Positions 9,301-16,953 of a stretch of 39,887 nt of DNA are shown piece by piece. Under the pieces are notes generated by a model that was given only the letters and a program-made list of their open reading frames with translations, did no database searches and was not told the origin of the DNA. How positions within the stretch are numbered: the first letter of the stretch is position 1; each line of letters begins with the position of its first letter. The DNA lies in NCBI GenBank assembly GCA_903923815.1, contig CAIXZC010000007.1, positions 1 to 39,887 of the forward strand. The letters are read 5' to 3'. This stretch comes from an uncultured Myxococcales bacterium (GTDB taxonomy: Bacteria; Myxococcota_A; UBA9042; CAIXZC01). A program made the position numbers and the translations under genes.

Positions 9301-12300
9301 AGGCGGAGAAGAACGAAGTGGAGCGGTTGGCGTTCCGGGTCAAGGAGCTGGAGGTCACCGGCAGCCAGGCCGACAAGGCCCTGCAGGACAGCGCCAAGAA
9401 GTTGGGCTCCCTGAAGGAGCGGCTGGACAAGGAACAGGCCCTTCAGGTGGAGCTGGTGGCCAAGATGGAGGCCAGCAAGGCCGAGGCCGCCGAGTGGAAG
9501 AACCGCTACGAGCAGCTGGTCGTGGCCAGCCAGAAGAATGATCAGGAAAAGAAGAACACCGAGGCTGAGGTCACGCGGCTGCGCGCGCACCTGGAGCAGC
9601 AGCGCAACGACCTGGACGCCCTGCGGCAGGTGACGGACCGCAACCGGACCTCCGGGGCGGAGACCACCGCCAGGTTCGAAGAGCTCCAGTCCCAGGTCGC
9701 CAAGGAGCGGGACCGGGCGGAGGCCGAGCGCAAGAATTCCGAGGCCCTCCAGGCCGAGCTGGCCAGCACCCGGGAGACCCAGGCCAAGGCCCAGATCGCC
9801 TGGAAGAACGAGCAGGCCCGCACCCTGGCCGAGTTGGAGACCCTGCGGGCCGCCGGCATGGCCCAGGAGTCCAAGATCAGCGAGCTGAAGGCCCAGTTGG
9901 CCAAGTCAGAAGAGAACCGCAACGGCGCCGAGGCCGAGGCTGAGGCGTTGGCCAAGGCCAAGACCGAGTACGAGCAGAGCCTGAAGGCCCGGGAGCAGGA
10001 AGTGGCCCGCCTGAAAGCGGAGCGCGACCTCGAGGCCCAGGCCGCCAGGGAGGCCCAGGACAACGCCCAGAAGGCCGACCAGGAGGAGCAGAACAACCTC
10101 CAGGCGCGGGAACGGGAGCTGGCCCGGTTGAAGGCCGAGCGCGACGCTGAAGCCAAGAGCGCCAAGGAGGCCCGGGAGAACGGCAAGCTGAGCCGCGAGC
10201 AGGAGACCAAGTACCAGGCCGAGCTGAAGCGCCGGGACCGGGAGCTCTCCCAAATGGAGGCCCAGATCGCCGACCTCAAGGCCAGCCAGGCGGCCCAGGA
10301 CAAGAAGAAGCAGGCCGAACTGGCCTCCCTCAAGAAGGAATATGACCGGACCCTTCAGGACCGGGAGAAGGAGATCGCTCGGCTGAAGGCCGACCGTGAC
10401 GCCGAGAGCGCCAAGGCAGCCAAGGCCCGGGACGGTGGCAAGTTGAACAAAGCCCAGGAGGCCAAGTTCCAACAGGAGCTCAAGCGCCGGGACGAGGAAG
10501 TGGCCAAGGCCGAGGCCGAGGCGGCCGCCCTCAAGGCCAGCTTTGAGGAAGCCAAGGCCCAGGCCCAGGCCGCCAAGGAGGAAGAGCTGGAGGCCGTCAA
10601 GACCGCCAAGGACGGCGAACTGCGGGCCCGAGAGGCCGAGATCGAGGTCCTCAAGGCCAAGCTGCTGGCGCAGAAGGTGGCGGAGCCCAAGTCCGCCGTG
10701 AAGGCCATAGACTTTGACGGCAGCAAGGGCCGCGCGGTGCTGAAGATCTCCGTGGACGGGCAGCCCAACTATCAGGTGGAGGCCCGCTCCGACAAGGACT
10801 ACCTGATGATCTTCGATGGCACCAGCATCCCCGCAGCCCTGCAGCGCACCCTGGACACCCAGGAGTTCGCCAGCCCCGTGGCCTGGGTCAGCAGCTACGA
10901 GGACCCGGGCCGCAAGGGTCGGACTGTGGTCTCCGTGCACCTCAAGGAGCCCGCCTCCAACAGCGTCATCAGCACCAATGGTTCGGTGCAGTGGTCCTTC
11001 AAGGGTGGGTCCGAGGCCGAGGGCACGGCATCCGCCGCGGCCCCCAGCGCCGGCGCCCAGACCGCCGTGGTGGGGCAGGCCAAGGGTGGCCCCCAGACCA
11101 ACGCCGCCGTGGTGACCGCTGGTCTGGCCAACCCCCAGAACCCCTTCGCCGTGGTGAACCCCAACCCCGGAAAGAAGAAGAAGAAGTACAGTGGCAAGCG
11201 CATCAACCTGTCCATCAAGGACGCGGACATCCAGCACGTGCTGGCCTTCCTGTCCCGGGTGGGTGGCGTAAACATCGTGACCAGCGAGGGCGTCCGCGGG
11301 AACGTGTCCTTCTACCTGGAGGACGTGCCCTGGGACCTGGCGCTGGACATGATCCTCAAGAGCTCCGGCATGGACTACGTGGCTGAGGAGGGCATCTATC
11401 GCGTGGCCCCCCAGGCAGAGATCCAGAAGGAGTACGAAGTCGCCCTGGACAAGCAGAAGAAGATCACCGAGCTCAAGCAGCTCCAGGTCAAGCTGATCCC
11501 CGTGAACTACGCCGACGCCGACGAACTGGCCAAGCAGGTCAAGAGCATCCTCAGCGACAAGGGCCAGATCAGCGTGGACAAGCGCACCAACACCCTTATC
11601 GTCAAGGACATCGAGGAGCACGTGGCGGCCCTGGATGATCTGGTGCGTCGCCTGGACGCCCAGACCCCCCAGGTCCTCATCGAGGCCCGCATCGTGGAGG
11701 CCTCCAACGACTTCACCCGTGAGGTGGGTGTCCAGTGGGGCGGCAGCCTCCAGGCCTCCCCCGAGTACGCCAACCAGACGGGCCTCATCTTCCCGTCGTC
11801 GGTGGGTCTGGCCGGTGGTTCTTCGGACCAGTCCTCCACCACCAACGGCCTGTTCCTCAACGGCAACCCCAACTACGCCGTGAACCTGCCCGCCGCCGCC
11901 GGCCAGGGCACCGGTGGTTCTATCGGCCTGAGCCTGGGCAGCGTGGGCGGGGCCGCCAACCTGTACCTGCGCCTCTCCGCCGCCGAGGCCGAGGGCGTCG
12001 TGAAGATCATCTCGGCGCCGCGCATCTCCACCGTGGACAACACCGCGGCCACCATCCAGCAGGGCGTGTCCTTCCCCGTCAGCGTGGTCTCCGCCCAGGG
12101 CGTCAACACTCAGTTCTTCGACGCCAACCTGAAGCTGGACGTGGTGCCCCACGTGACCCAGGACGGCAACATCCAGCTCAAGATCGACATCACCAAGAAC
12201 GAGCCGGACTTCTCCCAGGTGGGCGCCAACGGCAACCCCACCATCCGCAAAAAGGAAGCCCACACCGAGTTGCTGCTCAAGGATGGCGATACCACCGTCA

Positions 12301-12488
12301 TCGGCGGCATCTTCACCCGCAGCTCGTCCAAGAACTTCAAGAAGGTGCCGTTCTTTGCCGACATCCCCCTGCTGGGCTGGTTCTTCCGGTCCAACAAGGA
12401 GGCCGATCAGCGCTCCGAGATGCTGATCTTCATCACCCCGCGCATTGTGAATCGTCAGGCCGCGAGGGTGGACACCGTGGTGGACTGA
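6372..12488 (+). CDS. pilQ: Giant type IV pilus secretin PilQ with inserted coiled coil
   Basis: A 2038-residue secretin, more than twice the usual PilQ length (about 700-900). Order: signal peptide (about 1-20); AMIN domain (about 22-130, NRLKGISVEE...); an uninterrupted Glu/Lys/Ala/Arg-rich coiled coil (about 138-1430); second AMIN-like domain (about 1440-1545); Ala/Pro/Gln linker; KKKKYSGKRINLSIKDADIQHVL opening the secretin/TonB short N-domain (about 1605-1690); N1-type domain (about 1698-1765); secretin beta domain from VLIEARIVEA to LIFITPRIV. ATG 6372 follows GGAGGAG. One open frame covers everything, with no frameshift. AMIN domains bind peptidoglycan and the secretin forms the outer-membrane pore for the pilus. 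The role of the coiled coil is unknown. Confidence 0.9.
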   Translation: MKTVQFAILAMLLLPLALQAAPDNRLKGISVEENTEGTLITIEGSGTPTFSAFRLQDPPRLLVDIAGAEVTGRQGTVEVYNGVVAQVGTIAFGSGDKKTVRVIVTFEKDSPYDVRAVGQRLLILVDGEGRRGAGGDTQVAQREKEHLDKAISREKTLLAQLQTAREKEETLRGEAQKALTEEKKLLDKVAEEKKRLEELQMQARLSLAKEQELTELAKNATAMAEEQRVAAARAAELEQQKVVALQAKRVKIEALKAALDKERLAAEEARVAQEKAEELARARRQAMEQEASKAEELRQASEEALREQQKKLEIARREALLASNEQDAAAKLRAEEERQLKLLAEARKQQEALLQQATAAREAQEATAAKLQDENRKIAELNERVKSDSQQVEAKKLRAEAEARKATLEKEQREREAEVARLERQKEEAAARAIEQEAAAETARLDATRTASEREQELQAQALEKRRNEEALAAAQQRQLAATEAKLAAAREALSSEEARRKVLAEAVELDAKRAEAAESVARLRAEHDHAMAEKERIEREVTETRIQLDTLKKEKSELEAMVAQRKSEEANLQTIQTDRNKLEEERSKLEDERAMLAFQIDESRMKLGEFDKAREAKRQELSRIDERMNLSSKAIDEVNAQLVLEQENLRRMVDQRKEEEKRLETLRENIRQLQANKTASDNETVGKLQGELATKEQALAERDKRLAELETRLGRLSGELDSTRKQAGTESDETAKLRSRLEERTRDYERLDREYRDATRRLAELKAGRDEGMRKAGELETRLEDSVRRMDEINKEYNGLLAERERWADMNKAEKQEVSRLKKDLAKGQTEYAKLLKSREAMEKKLLVLSRDLARAEEEKAGLERGLQEAQRQLEGQRGALTEARKRSDELEQTRQARGEDLLKIQADLDASRQALAGYEAEVARLRQSEQLGEADKARLAETEQQLEAEKGRGSQLDTEKDKLQQLIAALGAQREAEKNEVERLAFRVKELEVTGSQADKALQDSAKKLGSLKERLDKEQALQVELVAKMEASKAEAAEWKNRYEQLVVASQKNDQEKKNTEAEVTRLRAHLEQQRNDLDALRQVTDRNRTSGAETTARFEELQSQVAKERDRAEAERKNSEALQAELASTRETQAKAQIAWKNEQARTLAELETLRAAGMAQESKISELKAQLAKSEENRNGAEAEAEALAKAKTEYEQSLKAREQEVARLKAERDLEAQAAREAQDNAQKADQEEQNNLQARERELARLKAERDAEAKSAKEARENGKLSREQETKYQAELKRRDRELSQMEAQIADLKASQAAQDKKKQAELASLKKEYDRTLQDREKEIARLKADRDAESAKAAKARDGGKLNKAQEAKFQQELKRRDEEVAKAEAEAAALKASFEEAKAQAQAAKEEELEAVKTAKDGELRAREAEIEVLKAKLLAQKVAEPKSAVKAIDFDGSKGRAVLKISVDGQPNYQVEARSDKDYLMIFDGTSIPAALQRTLDTQEFASPVAWVSSYEDPGRKGRTVVSVHLKEPASNSVISTNGSVQWSFKGGSEAEGTASAAAPSAGAQTAVVGQAKGGPQTNAAVVTAGLANPQNPFAVVNPNPGKKKKKYSGKRINLSIKDADIQHVLAFLSRVGGVNIVTSEGVRGNVSFYLEDVPWDLALDMILKSSGMDYVAEEGIYRVAPQAEIQKEYEVALDKQKKITELKQLQVKLIPVNYADADELAKQVKSILSDKGQISVDKRTNTLIVKDIEEHVAALDDLVRRLDAQTPQVLIEARIVEASNDFTREVGVQWGGSLQASPEYANQTGLIFPSSVGLAGGSSDQSSTTNGLFLNGNPNYAVNLPAAAGQGTGGSIGLSLGSVGGAANLYLRLSAAEAEGVVKIISAPRISTVDNTAATIQQGVSFPVSVVSAQGVNTQFFDANLKLDVVPHVTQDGNIQLKIDITKNEPDFSQVGANGNPTIRKKEAHTELLLKDGDTTVIGGIFTRSSSKNFKKVPFFADIPLLGWFFRSNKEADQRSEMLIFITPRIVNRQAARVDTVVD
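9981..10560 (+). repeat. Internal sequence repeats in the PilQ coiled coil
   Basis: The motif (L)xxREx(E)(V/L/I)ARLKA(E/D)RDxE recurs at 9981, 10098 and 10353 (residues 1204, 1243 and 1328), 39 and then 85 residues apart. After the second and third copies the sequences stay alike (for instance NGKLSREQETKYQAELKRRD and GGKLNKAQEAKFQQELKRRD), pointing to an in-frame duplication of about 85 residues. This suggests the coiled coil grew by tandem duplication. Confidence 0.75.
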
Positions 12489-12514
12489 AGGCCAGTGGAA
12501 TTGGGAGGTCTGCG

Positions 12515-13345
12515 ATGAAAAAGATGATGCTGATGCTGGCGCTGCTTCCGGTGCTGTACTCCTGCGCCCCGGAGGGAGTGAGCCAGTCCTTCGTGGTCAC
12601 CGGCTGCACGCTGGTGGACTACCGAAACCAGTGCAAGCTGTCCACCACCGGCAACGTGACGGAGCTGCGCTCGGTGGGCATCCTGGACCTGCTGTTCACC
12701 AATAAGTACTGGGTGGCCCCGGTCATCATGAATGACACCAACCCGCCCACCGATGGCTCCACCATTGGCGGCAAGGGCATCTCCGTCCTGGGGGCGCACC
12801 TGTCCTACCAGATCGGTCAGCTTGGCGGGCAATACGACACCAAGAAGGTCATCAAGCCCTACAAGGTCTTCATGCCCGCGTCGGGCTTCATCAAGCCCGG
12901 CGAAATCACCACCATCATGTTGGAAGGCATCCCCGCCGAGATCGGCGCCCTTCTTGACCGCGACATGGCCTTTGACGAGCGCTACTCCGGCGGCTACATC
13001 GCCGTGACCATCCAGCTTGAGGGCGTCATGACGGACGGTACCAGCGTCATGTCCAACAAGTTCGTGTACCCGATCCAGCTTTGCCGTGGATGCCTGCTGT
13101 ACTACCCGATCCCGCTGTCCCAGTGCTGCAACGGCACCATCGGCGAGGTCTACATCTGCTATCCCGGCCAGGACGACGGTATCCCCTGCGACCTGGGCTG
13201 CTCGGTCATGGACATGTACGACCGCTACGCGGAGAAGAAGGCCATGCTGCTGGGCACGATAGACTCCCTGGCGGACCCCATCCCCAAGATGCACCTGCTG
13301 GAAGGCCAGTCCGACGAATTCGGTATCATCCAGGGCCAGCCCTGA
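12515..13345 (+). CDS. Cys-rich lipoprotein of unknown function downstream of pilQ
   Basis: A 276-residue predicted lipoprotein: MKKMMLMLALLPVLYSC, with the lipid on Cys17. I do not recognise the family. The body is beta-rich in appearance, and the C-terminal third holds a cluster of cysteines (CRGCLLYYPIPLSQCCNG, then CYPGQDDGIPCDLGC) suggesting disulfides outside the cytoplasm. ATG 12515 follows GGGAGG at 12503-12508, only 26 bases after pilQ, so it is likely in the pil operon and may act with the secretin, for example as a pilotin or accessory factor (inference). Its 3' end overlaps the convergent mrfB-like gene by 20 bases. Confidence 0.8.
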   Translation: MKKMMLMLALLPVLYSCAPEGVSQSFVVTGCTLVDYRNQCKLSTTGNVTELRSVGILDLLFTNKYWVAPVIMNDTNPPTDGSTIGGKGISVLGAHLSYQIGQLGGQYDTKKVIKPYKVFMPASGFIKPGEITTIMLEGIPAEIGALLDRDMAFDERYSGGYIAVTIQLEGVMTDGTSVMSNKFVYPIQLCRGCLLYYPIPLSQCCNGTIGEVYICYPGQDDGIPCDLGCSVMDMYDRYAEKKAMLLGTIDSLADPIPKMHLLEGQSDEFGIIQGQP

Positions 13346-14279
13346 GCCACGCCCTGAGGCTGGTCTTGGCCAGCCCCTCTGCCCCCAACCCCACCGCCAA
13401 TGCCCCCGCAGGCCCCCAGAGCCTGGCCTTTGCCAGCAGGTTCGCTGCGTTGTGGGCCACCGGCCGGGAGGAGCTGTGCAGCAACTCTTCCAGGGCCCGC
13501 TGGGCCAGCAGCAGGCAGGACACCAGGTCCTGGCGGTTGTGCTCCATCATGGCCTCCAGGCTGGCCTCGTCCCGGGTGTTCAGCCAGGAGAACCAGGCCG
13601 CCGGCATCAGCGCCCCCTCCAGCTCCCCCGGCCCCCGCGCCAGGCCCAGCAGCTCGCCCTCCAGGGTCCCCAGCCGATGGTTGGTCAGGGTGCCCTTCCA
13701 AAGCGCACGGCCGGTGTGCAACAGATCCAGGTGGGGCAGGGTCCGGGGCTCGGCCTCGGGGGCGGGCAGCAGGCCATTGATGATGAGACGGTTGCGCAGC
13801 ACCGCCAGGTCGTAGCTTTTTCCGTTATACGAGATGAGCAGGGGGCGGGACTCCAGTTGGTCCAGGAAGGCCTGCAGCAACTGGGCCTCCAGCCCCAGCG
13901 TCCGCAGAAAATATTGCTCCAGCACCACGGCGTCCGGGCCCAGGCGCACCATCCCCAGCAGGAACACCAGCGTGCCCGCCCCCCGGGACAGCCCCGTGGC
14001 CTCCACGTCAAACAGCAGCGCCCCTCGGTGGCCCTCCTGGGGGCTTCGCCGCAGCATGGCCCGCAGCACCGGCGGCAGGCCCCCAGCCTTCCGGGTACAG
14101 CCAAGCAGGGCCTTGAGGAGCCCCAGGTCCAGGTCCAGCACCTCCCGCCGCACCAGACACGGGTCTTCCTGGTGGGTCTTGGGAGGGGGCGCGGGGGGAG
14201 GGGTCATGGCGTTACCAGGCCCGGGCCCACCGGGGGCGCCGGCCAGATGGCCCTCCAGGCGTTTCAGCAGTCGACTCAC
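13326..14279 (-). CDS. mrfB: RNase H-like 3'-5' exonuclease, MrfB/YprB type
   Basis: About 317 residues. A DEDD-type exonuclease fold is visible: LLFDVEATGLS (first Asp-Glu pair), LISYNGKSYDLAVLRNRL (Asp) and EHNRQDLVSC (His and last Asp). In Bacillus subtilis the YprA/YprB (MrfA/MrfB) pair repairs mitomycin-C damage independently of the UvrABC pathway. The GTG at 14279 is chosen because it overlaps the helicase stop as GTGA with GGAG ten to twelve bases before it, and gives MSRLLKRLEGHL; a later ATG at 14207 (293 residues) would start inside a Pro-rich segment. A longer frame reaching back over the helicase is not real. The C-terminal region after the nuclease domain is Ala/Leu-rich. Confidence 0.82.
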   Translation of the reverse strand: MSRLLKRLEGHLAGAPGGPGPGNAMTPPPAPPPKTHQEDPCLVRREVLDLDLGLLKALLGCTRKAGGLPPVLRAMLRRSPQEGHRGALLFDVEATGLSRGAGTLVFLLGMVRLGPDAVVLEQYFLRTLGLEAQLLQAFLDQLESRPLLISYNGKSYDLAVLRNRLIINGLLPAPEAEPRTLPHLDLLHTGRALWKGTLTNHRLGTLEGELLGLARGPGELEGALMPAAWFSWLNTRDEASLEAMMEHNRQDLVSCLLLAQRALEELLHSSSRPVAHNAANLLAKARLWGPAGALAVGLGAEGLAKTSLRAWLRAGPG

Positions 14280-16582
14280 GGGCGGTGCTCCAGGCGCTGG
14301 CCCAGCAGGCGCCCCAAGGTGAGGCTCAGCTCTTTGCGTTGGGGCCCCGCCCCCCCGGCCCCCGCCCCGATACAGGAGGGACAGCCCTCTGCGCAGGGGC
14401 AGTCCGCGATGAGGGTGCAGGCGTCCTCCAGGACCTCTGGAAAGAGGGTCCAAAGCCGGGGCGACAGGCCCACTCCGCCGGGGCGCCAGTCGTAGAAGTA
14501 CATGGCGGGGCTGAACTGGTCCGGGCTGGTGGCCAGGTCCGGCAGTTCGTGATGATCCACCACCGTGCTGCCCAGGTCCCGCAGGTCGCACATGAGGCGC
14601 AGCGAGGCCATGGCCTTGAGCACCCGGGTCAGGCCCCGCAGGGTGTCCATGACCAGGTCCGGGGTGCAGGGGAGGGTGGCCAGCAGGTCGGCGGGGGGCT
14701 GGAGCCAGGTGGTGGTGGTGTGCATGGTCAGCTCGGGCAGGTTGACCTCGCCGTAGCCGACGTTCTCGTTGGAGTAGAAGCGGATCTTCTTGTAGCCCAC
14801 TACGCGCTCGGTGACGGAGGCCTCGCCGTGGCCGCGCAGGGCCGGGCCTTCGTCTTCCCGGGAGAGGAGCTTGACCTCCACGTGGGTCTCGGCGTCCGTG
14901 TAGTAGTCGGTGACGGAGCGCTCTACGTAGGCCTTGCGGCCCGGGTAGTCCAGGCGCTTGACCAGGTACTGTTCGCCCTCGACGTTGTGGATGGCGCCCT
15001 CGTGGAGGACCGTGTGGGCGCTGACGAAGTCCACCTCGGCGACGATCTTCTCGCGGTCCTGGTCGATGACCACGAAGTTCTCTCCGGGGATGTTGCGCAG
15101 GCTGACGCTGGCCGCGGGGAAGACGTCGGAGGTCCAGGTGAAGCGGCCCCCGGAGTGGTGCAGCAGGCCCCCGCGGCGCAGCAACTCCAGCATGTCGGAG
15201 GTCTCCTGAACTTGATGGGGGCCGAAGCGGCTGCCGTCGTGGAAGGGCAGCTCGAAGGCGGCGCACTTCAGGTGGTCCATCAGGATGTAGGGATTGTCGG
15301 GGTCGATGAGGGCCAGCTCGGGGCGGCGGCCCAGCAGGAAGTCGGGGTTGCCCAGCATGAACTGGTCCGTGGCGGCGGAGGAGCCCACCAGCACGGACAG
15401 GCTGTCCGACAGGCGGCGGCCCGCCCGGCCCCACTGCTGCCACAGGCCCGCCTGGGTGCCCGGGTAACCCACCACCAGGGAGAGGTCCAGGCTGCCGATG
15501 TCGATGCCCAACTCCAGGGCGTTGGTGGTGACCACGCAGCGGATGGCGCCCTCACGGATGCCCTTCTCGATGGCGCGGCGGCGGTCCGGCAGGTAGCCCC
15601 CGCGGTAGGACTGGACCCAGGCCGGCGGCAGGCCGCGCTTCTCGGCCTCCTCCCGAAGGTACTTGAGCAGCAGCTCGACCTTCAGGCGGGAGCCCGCAAA
15701 GACGATGCTGGACAGGCCCGCCTCCAGGGCGTCCATGGCCAGGCGCCTGGCGTGGGTGATGGTGCTGCCCCGAAGGCCCAGCTCGCGGTTCACGATGGGC
15801 GGGTTGTACAGCAGGACGTGGCGCAGGCCCGAGGGCGAGCCGTTCTTGTCCACCAGGACGACGTCGTCGTCGATGAGGCCGGCGGCCAACTCGGCGGGGT
15901 TGCCGATGGTGGCGGAGCACAGGATGAAGACCGGCTTGCTGCCGTGGAAGGCGGCGATGCGCTTGAGGCGCCGCAGGACGTTGGCCAGGTGGCTGCCGAA
16001 GACCCCCCGGTAGCTGTGGACCTCGTCAATTACCACGTAGCGCAGGTTGGAGAACAGCTTCATCCAGGTGGCGTGGTGGGGCAGGATGCCGGAGTGCAGC
16101 ATGTCGGGGTTGGTCATGACCGCGTTGCCGTGTTCTTTCACCGCGGCGCGGGCGGCGGAGGGGGTGTCCCCGTCGAAGGTGTGGACCTTGGCGGGGATGC
16201 CGGCGGCCTCGGCCAGGCGCAGGAATTCGTGGTACTGGTCCTGGGCCAGGGCCTTGGTGGGGAACAGGTACAGGGCCCGGGCGCCGGGGTCGTCCGCGAT
16301 GGCCTTGAGGATGGGCAGGTTGTAGGCCAGGGTCTTGCCGCTGGCGGTGGGGGTGACCAGGCACACGTTGCGCCCGGCCCGGGCGGCGTCTGCGGCCTCC
16401 CGCTGGTGGGACCATAGCTGGGAAATACCGCGGGCTTCCAGGGCTAGGGCCAGCCCCTCGGGGGTCCAGGAGGGCAGGGGGCTGACGCTGGCGTCCCTGG
16501 CAGAAACGGTCCGATAGGCGCAAAGATTTGGCGCAACGGCCTTGTTGCTCCACCAGCGCTGCATCAGGTCTTGGGTCTTCAT
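14276..16582 (-). CDS. mrfA: DEAD/H-box DNA repair helicase, MrfA/YprA type
   Basis: A 768-residue superfamily 2 helicase: Q-motif region near 53-63, Walker A TASGKT at 79-84, DEVH at 186-189, SAT at 223-225, then QQWGRAGRR for motif VI. The C-terminal part matches the DUF1998-type region and ends with a four-cysteine cluster (DCPCAEGCPSCIG) that binds metal in MrfA. ATG 16582 (MKTQDLMQRWW) is preferred; ATG 16594 and TTG 16603 lie inside the palindromic operator and lack a ribosome-binding site. It is coupled by a four-base overlap to the exonuclease gene, matching the known MrfAB repair pair. A LexA-like palindrome at its promoter suggests damage-inducible expression. Confidence 0.9.
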   Translation of the reverse strand: MKTQDLMQRWWSNKAVAPNLCAYRTVSARDASVSPLPSWTPEGLALALEARGISQLWSHQREAADAARAGRNVCLVTPTASGKTLAYNLPILKAIADDPGARALYLFPTKALAQDQYHEFLRLAEAAGIPAKVHTFDGDTPSAARAAVKEHGNAVMTNPDMLHSGILPHHATWMKLFSNLRYVVIDEVHSYRGVFGSHLANVLRRLKRIAAFHGSKPVFILCSATIGNPAELAAGLIDDDVVLVDKNGSPSGLRHVLLYNPPIVNRELGLRGSTITHARRLAMDALEAGLSSIVFAGSRLKVELLLKYLREEAEKRGLPPAWVQSYRGGYLPDRRRAIEKGIREGAIRCVVTTNALELGIDIGSLDLSLVVGYPGTQAGLWQQWGRAGRRLSDSLSVLVGSSAATDQFMLGNPDFLLGRRPELALIDPDNPYILMDHLKCAAFELPFHDGSRFGPHQVQETSDMLELLRRGGLLHHSGGRFTWTSDVFPAASVSLRNIPGENFVVIDQDREKIVAEVDFVSAHTVLHEGAIHNVEGEQYLVKRLDYPGRKAYVERSVTDYYTDAETHVEVKLLSREDEGPALRGHGEASVTERVVGYKKIRFYSNENVGYGEVNLPELTMHTTTTWLQPPADLLATLPCTPDLVMDTLRGLTRVLKAMASLRLMCDLRDLGSTVVDHHELPDLATSPDQFSPAMYFYDWRPGGVGLSPRLWTLFPEVLEDACTLIADCPCAEGCPSCIGAGAGGAGPQRKELSLTLGRLLGQRLEHRP

Positions 16583-16591
16583 GGGCGGCCC

Positions 16592-16615
16592 CATACTGAA
16601 CAAGTTTTCAGTATG
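16592..16615 (-). promoter_or_regulatory. LexA-like operator of mrfAB
   Basis: A perfect 9-bp inverted repeat, CATACTGAA-N6-TTCAGTATG. Read on the minus strand, CTGAAAACTTGTTCAGT agrees at 16 of 17 positions with the Myxococcus xanthus LexA box as I recall it (CTRHAMRYBYGTTCAGS), and the spacing CTG-N10-CAG is that of the E. coli SOS box. It begins inside the predicted -10 element and covers the expected transcription start, the classic position for a repressor. Confidence 0.7.
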
Positions 16616-16641
16616 CTAGCGCCACGATTTGCCGCTGGCAA
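16613..16641 (-). promoter_or_regulatory. Probable mrfAB promoter
   Basis: On the minus strand TTGCCA (16641-16636) is followed after exactly 17 bases by TAGCAT (16618-16613). The start site would fall near 16606, within the palindrome. The stop of the upstream zinc-ribbon gene is 49 bases away, so mrfAB can be transcribed on its own. Confidence 0.6.
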
Positions 16642-16689
16642 GTTGTTTGAAAGTCAGCCCCGTAAGGGAGCCCCAGTGGCGCTTTCGGC

Positions 16690-16953
16690 TCAGGCCCGGC
16701 CTCCGCGCCCGGCGTTGATGGCTTTGCGAGGATCGGCCCCGCAGTGGGGACACTTCATGATGCCCCCGGCGATGGGCTTGTTGCAGGCGGGGCAGAGCGC
16801 CCGTTTATCCGGGCCCAGCGCCACGATGATCCAGGCCAGGGGGCCAAGGATCATGCCCGACAGCGCCCCGAAGCCTGCGCGGCCCTTGCGTTCCCCGAAG
16901 ATGGCGCCGACAAGAGCCCCAATCACGATCCATCCAAGAATCAGCTTGTTCAT
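16690..16953 (-). CDS. Small membrane protein with C-terminal zinc ribbon
   Basis: An 87-residue protein. Two hydrophobic segments (about residues 3-20 and 30-47: LILGWIVIGALVGAIFG and GALSGMILGPLAWIIVAL) are followed by a zinc-ribbon CPACN...CPHCG on a basic tail. It resembles small zinc-ribbon membrane proteins found widely in bacteria without a known role. ATG 16953 follows AAGGAG with a 9-base gap; an upstream in-frame start at 17013 lies in AT-rich non-coding DNA. It precedes mrfA on the same strand and could share transcription with it, but the strong mrfA promoter between them argues for separate control. Confidence 0.8.
   Translation of the reverse strand: MNKLILGWIVIGALVGAIFGERKGRAGFGALSGMILGPLAWIIVALGPDKRALCPACNKPIAGGIMKCPHCGADPRKAINAGRGGRA

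Noticed and set aside
6303-9590. A 1095-codon minus-strand frame opposite pilQ
   Set aside because: It is a mirror of the repetitive coiled-coil codons (Leu/Gln-rich) and has no start signal or family motif.
13326-15443. A 705-residue version of the exonuclease extending back through the helicase gene
   Set aside because: The first 388 residues are an out-of-frame reading of mrfA; the GTGA-coupled start at 14279 explains the gene better.
14285-16417. A 710-codon plus-strand frame opposite mrfA
   Set aside because: The minus strand encodes all helicase motifs; the plus-strand product is Gly/Gln/Val-rich shadow sequence.
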